Origin: Spirosoma sp. SC4-14
Lineage (GTDB): Bacteria > Bacteroidota > Bacteroidia > Cytophagales > Spirosomataceae
DNA length: 64,000 bases
Assembly: GCF_037201965.1 (NCBI RefSeq)
Contig: NZ_CP147518.1
Location: forward strand, 5,883,001 to 5,947,000
Reading direction: 5' to 3'
This document shows positions 43,218 to 51,499 of the stretch, in pieces (the stretch's first letter is position 1; each line of letters begins with the position of its first letter). The position numbers were made by a program, and so were the translations under genes. The notes under the pieces were generated by a model. That model was not told the DNA's origin. It searched no databases and was given only the letters and a program-made list of their open reading frames with translations.

Positions 43218-44081
43218 TCACATCGATGGATTATTCTTATAAATATCCAGCGAGTGCTGCTTGGGAAAACAATCGACCAGCCCTTTCTGATTGAGGTTAA
43301 TGATCGGATATTCGGTAAAGCGTTCGAGGTCTTTAAACAAAAAGTGGTGGGAATACAGCAGTTCCCCTACGCTATGCGCGTGTGCATCGCGCACTTTCGA
43401 GGGCTGGCTGCCCGTTTTATCGTAAAAGTGGCGATCGATATAATACATTTCGTTGTTTTCATCAACCACCAGATTCAGAAAATAATCGTTGTCGAATCCG
43501 CAGATATAAATCTGGCTATAGCCCATGTAGCAGGCAGCCGCCAACGCTTTGTAGGCCGTCATCGACACAAAACAGCGAGGCCCCGTAATAGTGATTTTGC
43601 TCAAAAAAAGATTGCCCCGATCATAAAAACCAAACTTTTTCCTGAACGGCGCTGCGTTGTAATGTTCTAAGGGAACAAAGCACGTAATGTCCTTTTGAGT
43701 CAGCAGATTAATATCGGTTGTCAGACGCTCGGTAAGGTGTGGATATTTTGCAGGATTAAAGTAAGCCGGATCGCTTAAGAGGTAATAGTTGGGTGTCACT
43801 ACCTCAGCAAGTGGTGAGTTGATGTAGGAGTTGACAGCAAACACATCGAACGCGTCGGCCTGCTGCAACCGTTTAATTTTAGCCGGGTCGAGCTTACCCA
43901 CCGACGGCCCGTTAGCCAGCACCAGTGCCTGTTTCCCGGCTTTACTGCCCTTCAGTTGCCGGGTCTTTTGCAGCGGCCCGATATGCCGACTGACTACTTT
44001 GAATCGGTAGTACCAGTTACGGGCTACGGTGTCTAACCAAAACAGAAAAATACGGGGGATACTCAGACCTAAATACTTCAT
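43218..44081 (-). CDS. Putative glycosyltransferase, MptE/DUF115- or sialyltransferase-like
   Basis: About 287 residues from ATG 44081 (MKYLGLSIPRIFLFWLD). The N-terminal part has the Rossmann-like motif KQALVLANGPSVGKL, found in DUF115/MptE-like and GT42-like proteins. Next come FAVNSYINSPLAEVVTPNYY and LLSDPAYF, then MGYSQIYICGFDNDYFLN, equivalent to the YICGFD-type motif of those families. A role in transferring a nonulosonic acid would fit the divergent legionaminic-acid operon. The longer frame from 44201 would overlap that operon's promoter. Confidence 0.65.
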   Translation of the reverse strand: MKYLGLSIPRIFLFWLDTVARNWYYRFKVVSRHIGPLQKTRQLKGSKAGKQALVLANGPSVGKLDPAKIKRLQQADAFDVFAVNSYINSPLAEVVTPNYYLLSDPAYFNPAKYPHLTERLTTDINLLTQKDITCFVPLEHYNAAPFRKKFGFYDRGNLFLSKITITGPRCFVSMTAYKALAAACYMGYSQIYICGFDNDYFLNLVVDENNEMYYIDRHFYDKTGSQPSKVRDAHAHSVGELLYSHHFLFKDLERFTEYPIINLNQKGLVDCFPKQHSLDIYKNNPSM

Positions 44082-44142
44082 CAGTAAACGAACGGGCAAT
44101 TTCGGCACAAAGCTACGACGAATCCCGACAGCAACGCCCTGC

Positions 44143-44173
44143 TTTGCCCCCTTGCTTTTATTCGCTAATTTTG
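44143..44173 (+). promoter_or_regulatory. Consensus promoter of the legionaminic-acid operon
   Basis: TTTG (44143-44146), 19 bases, then TAATTTTG (44166-44173) exactly fits the Bacteroidota sigma consensus. The predicted start is about 20 bases before the legB ATG at 44200, giving a very short leader. Confidence 0.78.
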
Positions 44174-44199
44174 GCCTGCCTCCGAACACGTTACCGTGC

Positions 44200-45186
44200 A
44201 TGAAGAAAGTGTTAGTTACCGGAGCTGACGGTTTTATCGGCAGCCATCTGGTTGAGAAACTCCTGGAAGACGGGTATTCTGTAAAAGCCTTTACCTACTA
44301 TAACTCGTTTAATAGCTGGGGGTGGTTAGATACGCTGCCCAGAGAGAAACTGAAGGAAATCGAAATTTTTGCGGGCGATATACGAGACCCAAACGGTGTC
44401 AGAACAGCCATGAAAGACGTAGCCATGGTGTTTCACCTGGCAGCCCTCATTGCCATTCCGTATAGTTATCACTCACCCGATAGCTATGTCGATACAAACA
44501 TCAAAGGAACGCTAAATGTATTACAGGCCGCCCGCGATTTATCGCTGGAGAAGGTACTCATAACCTCAACGTCTGAAGTATATGGCACGGCGCTGACCGT
44601 GCCCATCGACGAAACGCACCCCCGACAGGGGCAGTCGCCCTATTCGGCTACCAAAATCGGTGCCGATTCAATGGCCGAAGCGTTCTATCGGAGTTTTAAC
44701 TTACCGGTCGTTACGGTTCGTCCGTTCAATACCTATGGGCCACGCCAATCGGCCAGGGCTGTTATTCCCACCATTATTACGCAACTGCTGAATGGCTATC
44801 GGGAAATAAAACTTGGTGCGCTCCACCCAACCCGCGATCTGGTTTTCGTGGCCGATACCGCCAATGGATTCGCTGAAATTGCCAAACAGAATTCATTGAT
44901 TGGACAGGAAGTTAACATTGCAACCAATGTCGAAATCAGCATTGGCGACCTGGCTGAGAAAATAATAAGTCTGATGGGCGTGGAAGCCGAAGTGGTTTCA
45001 GACGATCAGCGACTGCGGCCCGAAAAAAGCGAAGTAGAACGCCTGCTGGGTTCGAACCAGAAGATCGTATCAACAACCGCATGGCGGCCCCGTTTTTCAC
45101 TTGATGAGGGGTTACAGAAAACCATCGAGTGGTTTAGCAACCCGACTAATCTTAGTCAGTACAAGGCCCACATTTATAATGTTTGA
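44200..45186 (+). CDS. legB: NAD-dependent 4,6-dehydratase, LegB-like
   Basis: 328-residue extended SDR enzyme. NAD motif GADGFIGSHL is at the N terminus (start MKKVLVTG at 44200; the longer frame would cover the promoter). Catalytic residues are in TSTSEVYGTA and SPYSATKIGAD (YxxxK). The segment AFTYYNSFNSWGWLDTL is typical of LegB, the GDP-GlcNAc 4,6-dehydratase that starts legionaminic acid synthesis. The product is a 4-keto-6-deoxy sugar for the aminotransferase encoded next, whose start overlaps by eight bases. Confidence 0.88.
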   Translation: MKKVLVTGADGFIGSHLVEKLLEDGYSVKAFTYYNSFNSWGWLDTLPREKLKEIEIFAGDIRDPNGVRTAMKDVAMVFHLAALIAIPYSYHSPDSYVDTNIKGTLNVLQAARDLSLEKVLITSTSEVYGTALTVPIDETHPRQGQSPYSATKIGADSMAEAFYRSFNLPVVTVRPFNTYGPRQSARAVIPTIITQLLNGYREIKLGALHPTRDLVFVADTANGFAEIAKQNSLIGQEVNIATNVEISIGDLAEKIISLMGVEAEVVSDDQRLRPEKSEVERLLGSNQKIVSTTAWRPRFSLDEGLQKTIEWFSNPTNLSQYKAHIYNV

Positions 45187-46324
45187 TCAGTTTGTCAACT
45201 TCGTGCGCGATGTATTCAGCGAACCTACTGCCTTCATTCCACTGCACGAACCTCGGTTTACGGGCAATGAAAGGCGTTATGTTATGGATGCCATCGACTC
45301 AACCTTTGTGTCGTCGGTAGGGCAATATGTCGACCGTTTTGAAGAACAAATAAGAGACTATACGGGCGCTTCATGTGCTATTGCTACGGTAAACGGCACA
45401 GCCGCTCTGCACATTGCGCTGTTGCTGGCAGGCGTAAAACGGGACGAACTGGTCATTACTCAGCCGCTTTCGTTCATTGCTACCTGCAATGCCATTGCCT
45501 ACACAGGTGCTGAGCCAGTTTTTATAGACATTGACGTAACTACACTGAGCCTCAGCCCTACCAAACTAAAGTCGTTCTTAGACAGCCATACCGAAGTCCG
45601 AACCGGAAATTGCTACCACATTGCCAGCGGCAAACGCATCAGCGCCTGTGTGCCGATGCACACATTTGGGCATCCGGCCCAGATAGACGCCATTGTGCAG
45701 GTTTGTAGAGCCTATCATATTCCGGTGGTAGAGGATGCGGCTGAGTCATTGGGGAGTACGTATCGTGGGCAGCAAACGGGTACATTTGGTTTACTTGGCA
45801 CCTATAGTTTCAACGGAAATAAAACCATTACCTGTGGCGGTGGCGGCATGGTGGTCACAAACAACGAGCAACTAGGCAAGCTCGCCAAACACTTGACCAC
45901 GCAAGCCAAAATTCCACATCGCTGGGCATTCGACCACGACCACATCGGCTATAACTACCGCCTGCCGAATCTGAATGCGGCTATGGCCTGTGCTCAGATG
46001 GAACAACTCGATATGTTCATTGCCCACAAACGCCACCTGGCCGAGCAATATGCCCGGTTTTTCAGCAACTATGCGTACCAATTTATTCAGGAACCAACCC
46101 AAAGTCAGTCGAACTACTGGCTGAATGCTATTCTGCTGAATGACCGCCGGGAGCGCGATGAGTTTCTTGAATTCAGCAACAATCGCGGTATTATGACTCG
46201 TCCTGCCTGGACATTACTCACAAAATTACCCATGTTTGAGAATTGCCTGCGCGACGATACGACGAACGCCCAATCTATTGAAGATAGACTTGTTAATATT
46301 CCCAGCAGTGTGATTCTGGCATGA
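45179..46324 (+). CDS. legC: PLP-dependent sugar aminotransferase, LegC-like
   Basis: 381 residues of the DegT/DnrJ/EryC1 family from ATG 45179. PLP Lys is in YSFNGNKTITCGGGGMVV; substrate motifs are VVEDAAESLGSTYRG and HTFGHPAQID. The N-terminal FIPLHEPRFTGNERRYVMDA and FVSSVGQYVDRFEEQ match the LegC subgroup, which transaminates the 4-keto sugar made by LegB. It overlaps legB and the following ATP-grasp gene, so translation is coupled. The amino group it makes would need N-acylation, for which no LegH is present. Confidence 0.88.
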   Translation: MFDQFVNFVRDVFSEPTAFIPLHEPRFTGNERRYVMDAIDSTFVSSVGQYVDRFEEQIRDYTGASCAIATVNGTAALHIALLLAGVKRDELVITQPLSFIATCNAIAYTGAEPVFIDIDVTTLSLSPTKLKSFLDSHTEVRTGNCYHIASGKRISACVPMHTFGHPAQIDAIVQVCRAYHIPVVEDAAESLGSTYRGQQTGTFGLLGTYSFNGNKTITCGGGGMVVTNNEQLGKLAKHLTTQAKIPHRWAFDHDHIGYNYRLPNLNAAMACAQMEQLDMFIAHKRHLAEQYARFFSNYAYQFIQEPTQSQSNYWLNAILLNDRRERDEFLEFSNNRGIMTRPAWTLLTKLPMFENCLRDDTTNAQSIEDRLVNIPSSVILA

Positions 46325-47265
46325 ACGACACCATCAATATTCTGTTTCTGGGCGGAGCCAAACGGGTTTCGGTGGCCGAAGCGTTCATCGGTGCGGGCCA
46401 AAAGCTGGGCAAAACGGTACAGATCTTCTCCTATGAGTTATCGGAGCAGGTACCGATTGCCTTTGTGGGGCAAATTATCGTTGGGCTTCGCTGGAACGAC
46501 CCGGCCATTCTGACGCATCTGAACGACACGATTGCCACCCATCACATCCAGATTGTGATTCCCTTTCTCGATCCAGCTACGCTCATTGCCTCACAGCTCG
46601 ATCAGGTGACGAGTAACGTATTTATTCCTATTTCGTCGGAAGAAGCCTGTTCTATCTTTTTCAATAAAATAAAGGCAAACGACTGGTTTACGCAGCAACA
46701 GTTTCCGATTCCGGTGGCTACTGCCACACTACCTCTCATTGCCAAACCCGCTTTTGGGTCGGCCTCTAAAGGAATCATGATTCTTAATACGGCTCAGGAA
46801 AAAGCGTATTTCGAACAAACGTTTCCAACCAATGAGTATCTGGTACAACGGTTTGTGGATGGAGTCGAATACAGCGTCGATTGCTATGTGTCGCCCCGAA
46901 CCGGCGACATTCTCTGCATTGTTCCACGCAAACGACTGGAAGTAACGGCGGGTGAGGTTACCCAGACCATTACCCAAAAAAATACCCAACTGATTGCCCT
47001 GTGTAGGGATATGTTGCAAAAAAGTGGGTTGCGCGGCCCCATCACCATTCAGTTTCTGGAAGAGAAAGCAACCGGTGACTTTTATTTCATGGAAGTAAAT
47101 CCCCGATTTGGGGGTGGCGTTATGGCAGCAGTTGGCGCCGGGGCCAATATTCCTCTATATATCCTTCAGGATTATCTGGGCATACCGCAGGAGCCAGCGG
47201 CAAACTGGACTGATAACCTACTGATGATCAGAACGTATCGTGAATTTTATAAGACATGCAATTAA
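46321..47265 (+). CDS. ATP-grasp domain protein in legionaminic-acid operon
   Basis: 314 residues with an ATP-grasp fold: N-terminal NILFLGGAKRVSVAEAFIGA (Rossmann part), nucleotide-binding LPLIAKPAFGSASKGIMIL, LVQRFVDGVEYSVDCYV, and metal-binding FYFMEVNPRFGGGV. It resembles carbamoyl-phosphate-synthase-like ligases that join an acid to an amine. In this operon it takes the place where the N-acetyltransferase LegH would be expected, so it may attach an acyl or amino-acid group to the 4-amino sugar. That role is a hypothesis. Coupled to legC (ATGA overlap). Confidence 0.82.
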   Translation: MNDTINILFLGGAKRVSVAEAFIGAGQKLGKTVQIFSYELSEQVPIAFVGQIIVGLRWNDPAILTHLNDTIATHHIQIVIPFLDPATLIASQLDQVTSNVFIPISSEEACSIFFNKIKANDWFTQQQFPIPVATATLPLIAKPAFGSASKGIMILNTAQEKAYFEQTFPTNEYLVQRFVDGVEYSVDCYVSPRTGDILCIVPRKRLEVTAGEVTQTITQKNTQLIALCRDMLQKSGLRGPITIQFLEEKATGDFYFMEVNPRFGGGVMAAVGAGANIPLYILQDYLGIPQEPAANWTDNLLMIRTYREFYKTCN

Positions 47266-47573
47266 TTATTGACCTCGACGGCACCATCTGTACCGAAGAG
47301 AAAACATACAGCCGTTCGATGGCGAAGTTGCTGGACGGTGCACGCGAAAACGTTAACCGCCTGTACGACGAAGGCCACACTATCATTATCTATTCGGCCC
47401 GGACCTGGATGGAATACGAAATGACCACGCACTGGCTCCAGCAAAATGGGGTTAAATACCATCAGTTGATTCTGGGAAAACCCATTGGCGATTTCTGGAT
47501 CGACGACCGGGCCATTGGTTTCGACAATTGGGAAAACGTAGCCGAGCGGCTCAGGAAACCGAAAAAAAGCTAA
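47256..47573 (+). CDS. Small HAD-superfamily hydrolase
   Basis: 105 residues with HAD motif I LIIDLDGTICTEE (DxD), motif II YSAR and a C-terminal acidic motif FWIDDRAIGFDNW. It has no cap domain. This type is common in capsule and sugar operons, where it may dephosphorylate a sugar phosphate; legionaminic synthesis needs a Leg-phosphate or GlcN-phosphate step in some variants. It overlaps the ATP-grasp gene by 10 bases. Confidence 0.8.
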   Translation: MQLIIDLDGTICTEEKTYSRSMAKLLDGARENVNRLYDEGHTIIIYSARTWMEYEMTTHWLQQNGVKYHQLILGKPIGDFWIDDRAIGFDNWENVAERLRKPKKS

Positions 47574-47578
47574 CCAGC

Positions 47579-48595
47579 ATGAGTAACGTTTTGATTATTG
47601 CCGAAGCCGGAGTTAACCACAACGGGAACCTGGAACTTGCCAAAGAAATGATTCGGGTAGCGAAAGAAGCCGGAGCCGATATCGTTAAATTCCAGACGGC
47701 CGTGCCCGAACTGGTCGTGAGTGCCGGTGCGCCGAAGGCAGAATACCAGATTGCCAACACCGGTAGTAGTGAATCCCAACTGGAGATGACCCGCAAAATT
47801 CATCTCCCGCTGGAGGCTTATCCGATTTTGCAGGATGTTTGCAAGCAAACAGGCATCACCTTTATGTCGACGGCCTTCGACCTGAAAAGCCTGCAATTGC
47901 TAAACGATATGCAGGTGCCGATGCATAAGGTACCTTCTGGAGAAATTACCAATCTGCCCTATCTCAAAAAAATAGCGCAGGCGGGTAAGCCCACCATTGT
48001 ATCGACTGGCATGGCTACGATGGGCGAAATTGAACAGGCTATCAATGTATTGCTCGCCAACGGTCTCGAACGCAGCCAGATTTCGGTGTTGCACTGCAAT
48101 ACCGAGTATCCTACCCGCATGGAAGACGTGAACCTGAACGCTATGCTTTCCATTCGCGATGCGTTTAAGGTTCAGGTCGGTTATTCTGACCATTCGGTCG
48201 GCATCGAAATTCCGACAGCGGCCGTGGCCATGGGAGCTACCATCATCGAGAAACATTTTACGCTCGACAAAACGATGGAAGGCCCCGACCATAAAGCCTC
48301 GCTCGACCCCGCCGAGCTGGCCCAGATGATTCGGGCCGTTCGGAATGTGGAGCAGGCACTGGGCACTGGCATTAAACAACCAAGCCCATCCGAACGAAAA
48401 AACATCGTAATTGCCCGGCGGAGTATTCACATTTCGGTTCCGCTGCCTAAAGGGCATATTATTCAGGCCAGTGACCTGGTCATGAAACGTCCTGGCAGTG
48501 GCATTTCGCCCATGCTGATGGATAAAGTTATTGGCAAAGTGCTGCGGCATTCGCTTGAGGCCGACCACATACTCACCTGGGAGGACATGGAATGA
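47579..48595 (+). CDS. legI: Nonulosonic acid synthase, NeuB/LegI-like
   Basis: 338 residues from ATG 47579. It condenses a 6-carbon amino sugar with phosphoenolpyruvate. The TIM barrel starts VLIIAEAGVNHNGNLELAKE, with KFQTAVPELVV, KVPSGEITNLPYL, LHCNTEYPTRMEDVNL and GYSDHSVGIEIPTAAVAMGA. The C-terminal SAF/antifreeze-like domain (RRSIHISVPLPKGHII) covers the active site. It could act as LegI, NeuB or PseI; LegB/LegC neighbours favour legionaminic acid. The next gene starts in its stop codon. Confidence 0.9.
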   Translation: MSNVLIIAEAGVNHNGNLELAKEMIRVAKEAGADIVKFQTAVPELVVSAGAPKAEYQIANTGSSESQLEMTRKIHLPLEAYPILQDVCKQTGITFMSTAFDLKSLQLLNDMQVPMHKVPSGEITNLPYLKKIAQAGKPTIVSTGMATMGEIEQAINVLLANGLERSQISVLHCNTEYPTRMEDVNLNAMLSIRDAFKVQVGYSDHSVGIEIPTAAVAMGATIIEKHFTLDKTMEGPDHKASLDPAELAQMIRAVRNVEQALGTGIKQPSPSERKNIVIARRSIHISVPLPKGHIIQASDLVMKRPGSGISPMLMDKVIGKVLRHSLEADHILTWEDME

Positions 48596-49704
48596 AAATA
48601 GGCGTTCTCACTTCCAGCCGGGCCGATTACAGCATCTATCGGCCGCTTTTACAGGCCATGCAGGCCGACGGCGCGTTCGACCTGTCGGTGCTGGCGTTTG
48701 GCAGTCACGTATCGCAACAGTACGGCTACACGGTGCAACACATTGAAGCCGATGGCTTTCGGGTAAGCCATAAAATAGAGTCGCTGATTCTGGGCGATTC
48801 GCCAGAGGCCATTGCAACGGCGATGGGCGTTACGCAGGTACGGTTTGCTTCCGTTTGGGCGCAGGAAACGTTTGACCTGCTTTTTACGCTCGGCGACCGC
48901 TACGAGATGTTTGCCGCAGCAGCCTCTTCAATTCCATTTACCATTCCGATTGCCCATATTTCGGGGGGAGAAACCACATTGGGAGCCATCGATAATATAT
49001 TCCGGCATTCGCTCACGATGATGGCTTCACTTCATTTTACGTCTACTGAAGCCTATCGTCAGAAGGTTTGCCAGATGCTGGGCCACGAAACGGGCGTGTA
49101 TAACGTGGGCGCGTTAAGCATCGATAATCTCAAAAACCTCCCGCTCTATTCGTCAGAGCAGTTTAAAACTGTATTCGGTATCGATCTGGAGCTTCCGACG
49201 GTACTCATTACGTTTCACCCGGAAACGGTATCGTTTACGCAGAACGAACACTATATAACGGAGTTGATTGCTGCTCTGGCGGTTATTTGTTCTACCTATC
49301 AGCTGGTGATTACAATGCCCAATGCCGACACATCGGGCAACATGATCCGCCAGCGGCTGACGGCTTTTATCGAGAAACACGAAACCGTGCATGGTGTCGA
49401 ATCGTTAGGAACTATCGGCTATCTTTCGTGCATGAAACATTGCCGATTTATGCTGGGCAATACATCGAGTGGATTTGTTGAAGCCAGTTTTTTCCCGAAA
49501 TACGTTATTAATCTGGGAAATCGACAGGATGGGCGACTTCTCACCCCTAATATTCTCAATTGCCCTGTTGAAACGCAAGCCATTCTGAACGCTGTGCAGA
49601 CCGTCGAAAATGCCGAAAAACCAGCGCCCGTTGAGCTATATGGCACCGGCGATGCGGCACAGCAAATTGTTTCTATCTTAAAAGAGGTTCGTGGCAGACT
49701 ATAG
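48592..49704 (+). CDS. legG: Hydrolysing UDP-sugar 2-epimerase, NeuC/LegG-like
   Basis: 370 residues of the UDP-GlcNAc 2-epimerase GT-B family. The N-terminal IGVLTSSRADYSIYRPLLQA is typical of NeuC/LegG. Other motifs are SGGETTLGAIDNIFRHSLT, VLITFHPETVSF and CRFMLGNTSSGFVEASFF. It makes the manno-configured sugar used by the synthase encoded just before. It is translationally coupled on both sides. Confidence 0.88.
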   Translation: MKIGVLTSSRADYSIYRPLLQAMQADGAFDLSVLAFGSHVSQQYGYTVQHIEADGFRVSHKIESLILGDSPEAIATAMGVTQVRFASVWAQETFDLLFTLGDRYEMFAAAASSIPFTIPIAHISGGETTLGAIDNIFRHSLTMMASLHFTSTEAYRQKVCQMLGHETGVYNVGALSIDNLKNLPLYSSEQFKTVFGIDLELPTVLITFHPETVSFTQNEHYITELIAALAVICSTYQLVITMPNADTSGNMIRQRLTAFIEKHETVHGVESLGTIGYLSCMKHCRFMLGNTSSGFVEASFFPKYVINLGNRQDGRLLTPNILNCPVETQAILNAVQTVENAEKPAPVELYGTGDAAQQIVSILKEVRGRL

Positions 49705-50734
49705 TAATCATATCGTTTCGAAGGATGCACCCGTTACCAGAGCACTAGAGCAAATCACTGGTCTGGGGAAATACCTTACGCTTTTCGTAACCGACGAAAC
49801 CGAGAAACTACTCGGTACGCTCACCGATGGCGATATTCGACGGGGTTTATTGCGGGGTAATGTGCTGACGGCACCCGTAAGTCAGTTCATGAACCCCAAC
49901 TTCCGGTTTCTGCGCCAGCACGAGCACAATACCGAAATTATCCAGCAGTTTCGTAAGCAGCTATTGCAACTCATTCCCGAAATCGATAGCGAAGGCCGGA
50001 TTACGCGCATCATCAATCTGGCAACCACCAAAGCCCTGTTGCCAATCGATGCGGTGATTATGGCGGGCGGAAAAGGGGAACGATTATTACCATTGACCAG
50101 CAATACGCCCAAGCCCCTGCTTCGGGTTGGCAACAAGCCCATTATCGAGCATAACGTCGACCGGCTGATCCGATACGGCATCAATCATATTCACATCACA
50201 ACGCGCTACCTGGGCGAACAATTGGAAGCCTATTTCAGCGACGGTTCGGCCAAAGGCATTCACATTGATTACACGCGCGAAGTTGAACCCCTTGGCACAA
50301 TTGGAGCCATGCGCCTGACGGCTACCTATCATCACGACACCGTTTTGCTGATGAACTCCGATTTGCTGACCAACATCGACTTTGAAGATTTCTACGAAGA
50401 ATTCCGTCGGCAAAACGCCGATATGTCGGTAGCCACAGTGCCCTATCAGGTCAGTATTCCCTATGCCGTACTCGAAACGGATGATGGGCGAATTCGGTCG
50501 CTGAAAGAAAAGCCAAACTATACCTACTACATCAACGCAGGCATTTACCTGATGAAGCGTAGCTTGATCGACATGATTCCAGAAGGCGAGTACAACGCCA
50601 CCGATTTACTGGAAAAACTCATCGCCGAGCAGTATACGGTTACCTATTTCCCAATGTTAAATTACTGGCTCGACATTGGCCGACCGGAAGATTACCAGAA
50701 AGCCTGTGTAGATATTAACCATATTACGCTATGA
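49691..50734 (+). CDS. ptmE: CBS-domain sugar nucleotidyltransferase, PtmE-like
   Basis: 347 residues from GTG 49691, overlapping legG by 14 bases. Two CBS motifs (LFVTDETEKLLGTLTDGDI and a following RFLRQHEHNTEI stretch) precede a nucleotidyltransferase domain with VIMAGGKGERLLPLTSNTPK (GGxGxRL), LLMNSDLLTNIDFEDFYEE and YYINAGIYLMKRS. This layout matches PtmE, which activates glucosamine-1-phosphate with GTP for GDP-linked legionaminic acid precursor synthesis. Its presence with LegB and LegC supports the GDP-sugar route. Confidence 0.85.
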   Translation: MADYSNHIVSKDAPVTRALEQITGLGKYLTLFVTDETEKLLGTLTDGDIRRGLLRGNVLTAPVSQFMNPNFRFLRQHEHNTEIIQQFRKQLLQLIPEIDSEGRITRIINLATTKALLPIDAVIMAGGKGERLLPLTSNTPKPLLRVGNKPIIEHNVDRLIRYGINHIHITTRYLGEQLEAYFSDGSAKGIHIDYTREVEPLGTIGAMRLTATYHHDTVLLMNSDLLTNIDFEDFYEEFRRQNADMSVATVPYQVSIPYAVLETDDGRIRSLKEKPNYTYYINAGIYLMKRSLIDMIPEGEYNATDLLEKLIAEQYTVTYFPMLNYWLDIGRPEDYQKACVDINHITL

Positions 50735-51429
50735 ACGCTCTGTTCCTGATTACAGCACGGGGCGGCTCCAAAGGAATTCCCGGTAAAAACATGAGGCCCT
50801 TTATGGGTAAGCCACTGCTGTATTATAGCATCGACACTGCCCGCGAACTGGCTCCAGACGCTGACATCTGCCTTTCTTCCGATGCCGACGATATTATTCA
50901 GGCCGCCGAAGCATATGGGTTAGCAGTACCGTTTAAACGTCCGGATGCGCTGGCAACCGACCAGGCAGGCAGCTATGAGGTGATTCTTCATGCGGTTAAT
51001 TTTTATAGGCAGCAAGGTATACACTACAATATCGTTGTACTGCTTCAGCCAACTTCACCATTCCGAACGGCTAAGCACGTTCGGGAAGCGATGGCCCTAT
51101 ATTCAGCCGACCTCGACATGGTAGTATCCGTAACGGAATCAGCGCTGAATCCGTATTACAACCTCTTCGAAGAGAATGCCAGCGGTTTTCTGCATCGGTC
51201 GAAAGAAAGCAGTTTCACACGTCGGCAGGACTGCCCCGCTGTGTATGCATACAACGGAGCCGTTTATGTTATCAATGTAGCCTCCCTCCAGCAACGCTCC
51301 CTCAACCAGTTCAGCCACGTCAGGAAGTATGTCATGAGCACTGCTGATTCAATGGATCTGGATACACCCCTGGAGTGGCAGTTTGCCGAATTTGTAGCGA
51401 AAGAACGAGTGAATAAAAATCGACTGTAG
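50731..51429 (+). CDS. legF: CMP-nonulosonic acid synthetase, NeuA/LegF-like
   Basis: 232-residue cytidylyltransferase starting at ATG 50731 inside the ptmE stop. The signature MNALFLITARGGSKGIPGKN (ARGGSKGIPxKN) binds CTP. The acceptor side shows LLQPTSPFRTAKHVREA and ADSMDLDTPLEW. It activates the nine-carbon sugar as the CMP donor. It closes the biosynthetic operon, 70 bases before the flippase gene. Confidence 0.9.
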   Translation: MNALFLITARGGSKGIPGKNMRPFMGKPLLYYSIDTARELAPDADICLSSDADDIIQAAEAYGLAVPFKRPDALATDQAGSYEVILHAVNFYRQQGIHYNIVVLLQPTSPFRTAKHVREAMALYSADLDMVVSVTESALNPYYNLFEENASGFLHRSKESSFTRRQDCPAVYAYNGAVYVINVASLQQRSLNQFSHVRKYVMSTADSMDLDTPLEWQFAEFVAKERVNKNRL

Positions 51430-51499
51430 AAAAAGAAGGTATTCCATCTAAGTTACGGTACTCATTCACTCTTTCATTCGCTCTTTCACTTTTAAAAAA

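Noticed and set aside
44029..44199. Longer N terminus for the LegB-like gene
   Set aside because: The extension spans a consensus promoter, and the SDR Rossmann motif begins directly at the 44200 ATG.
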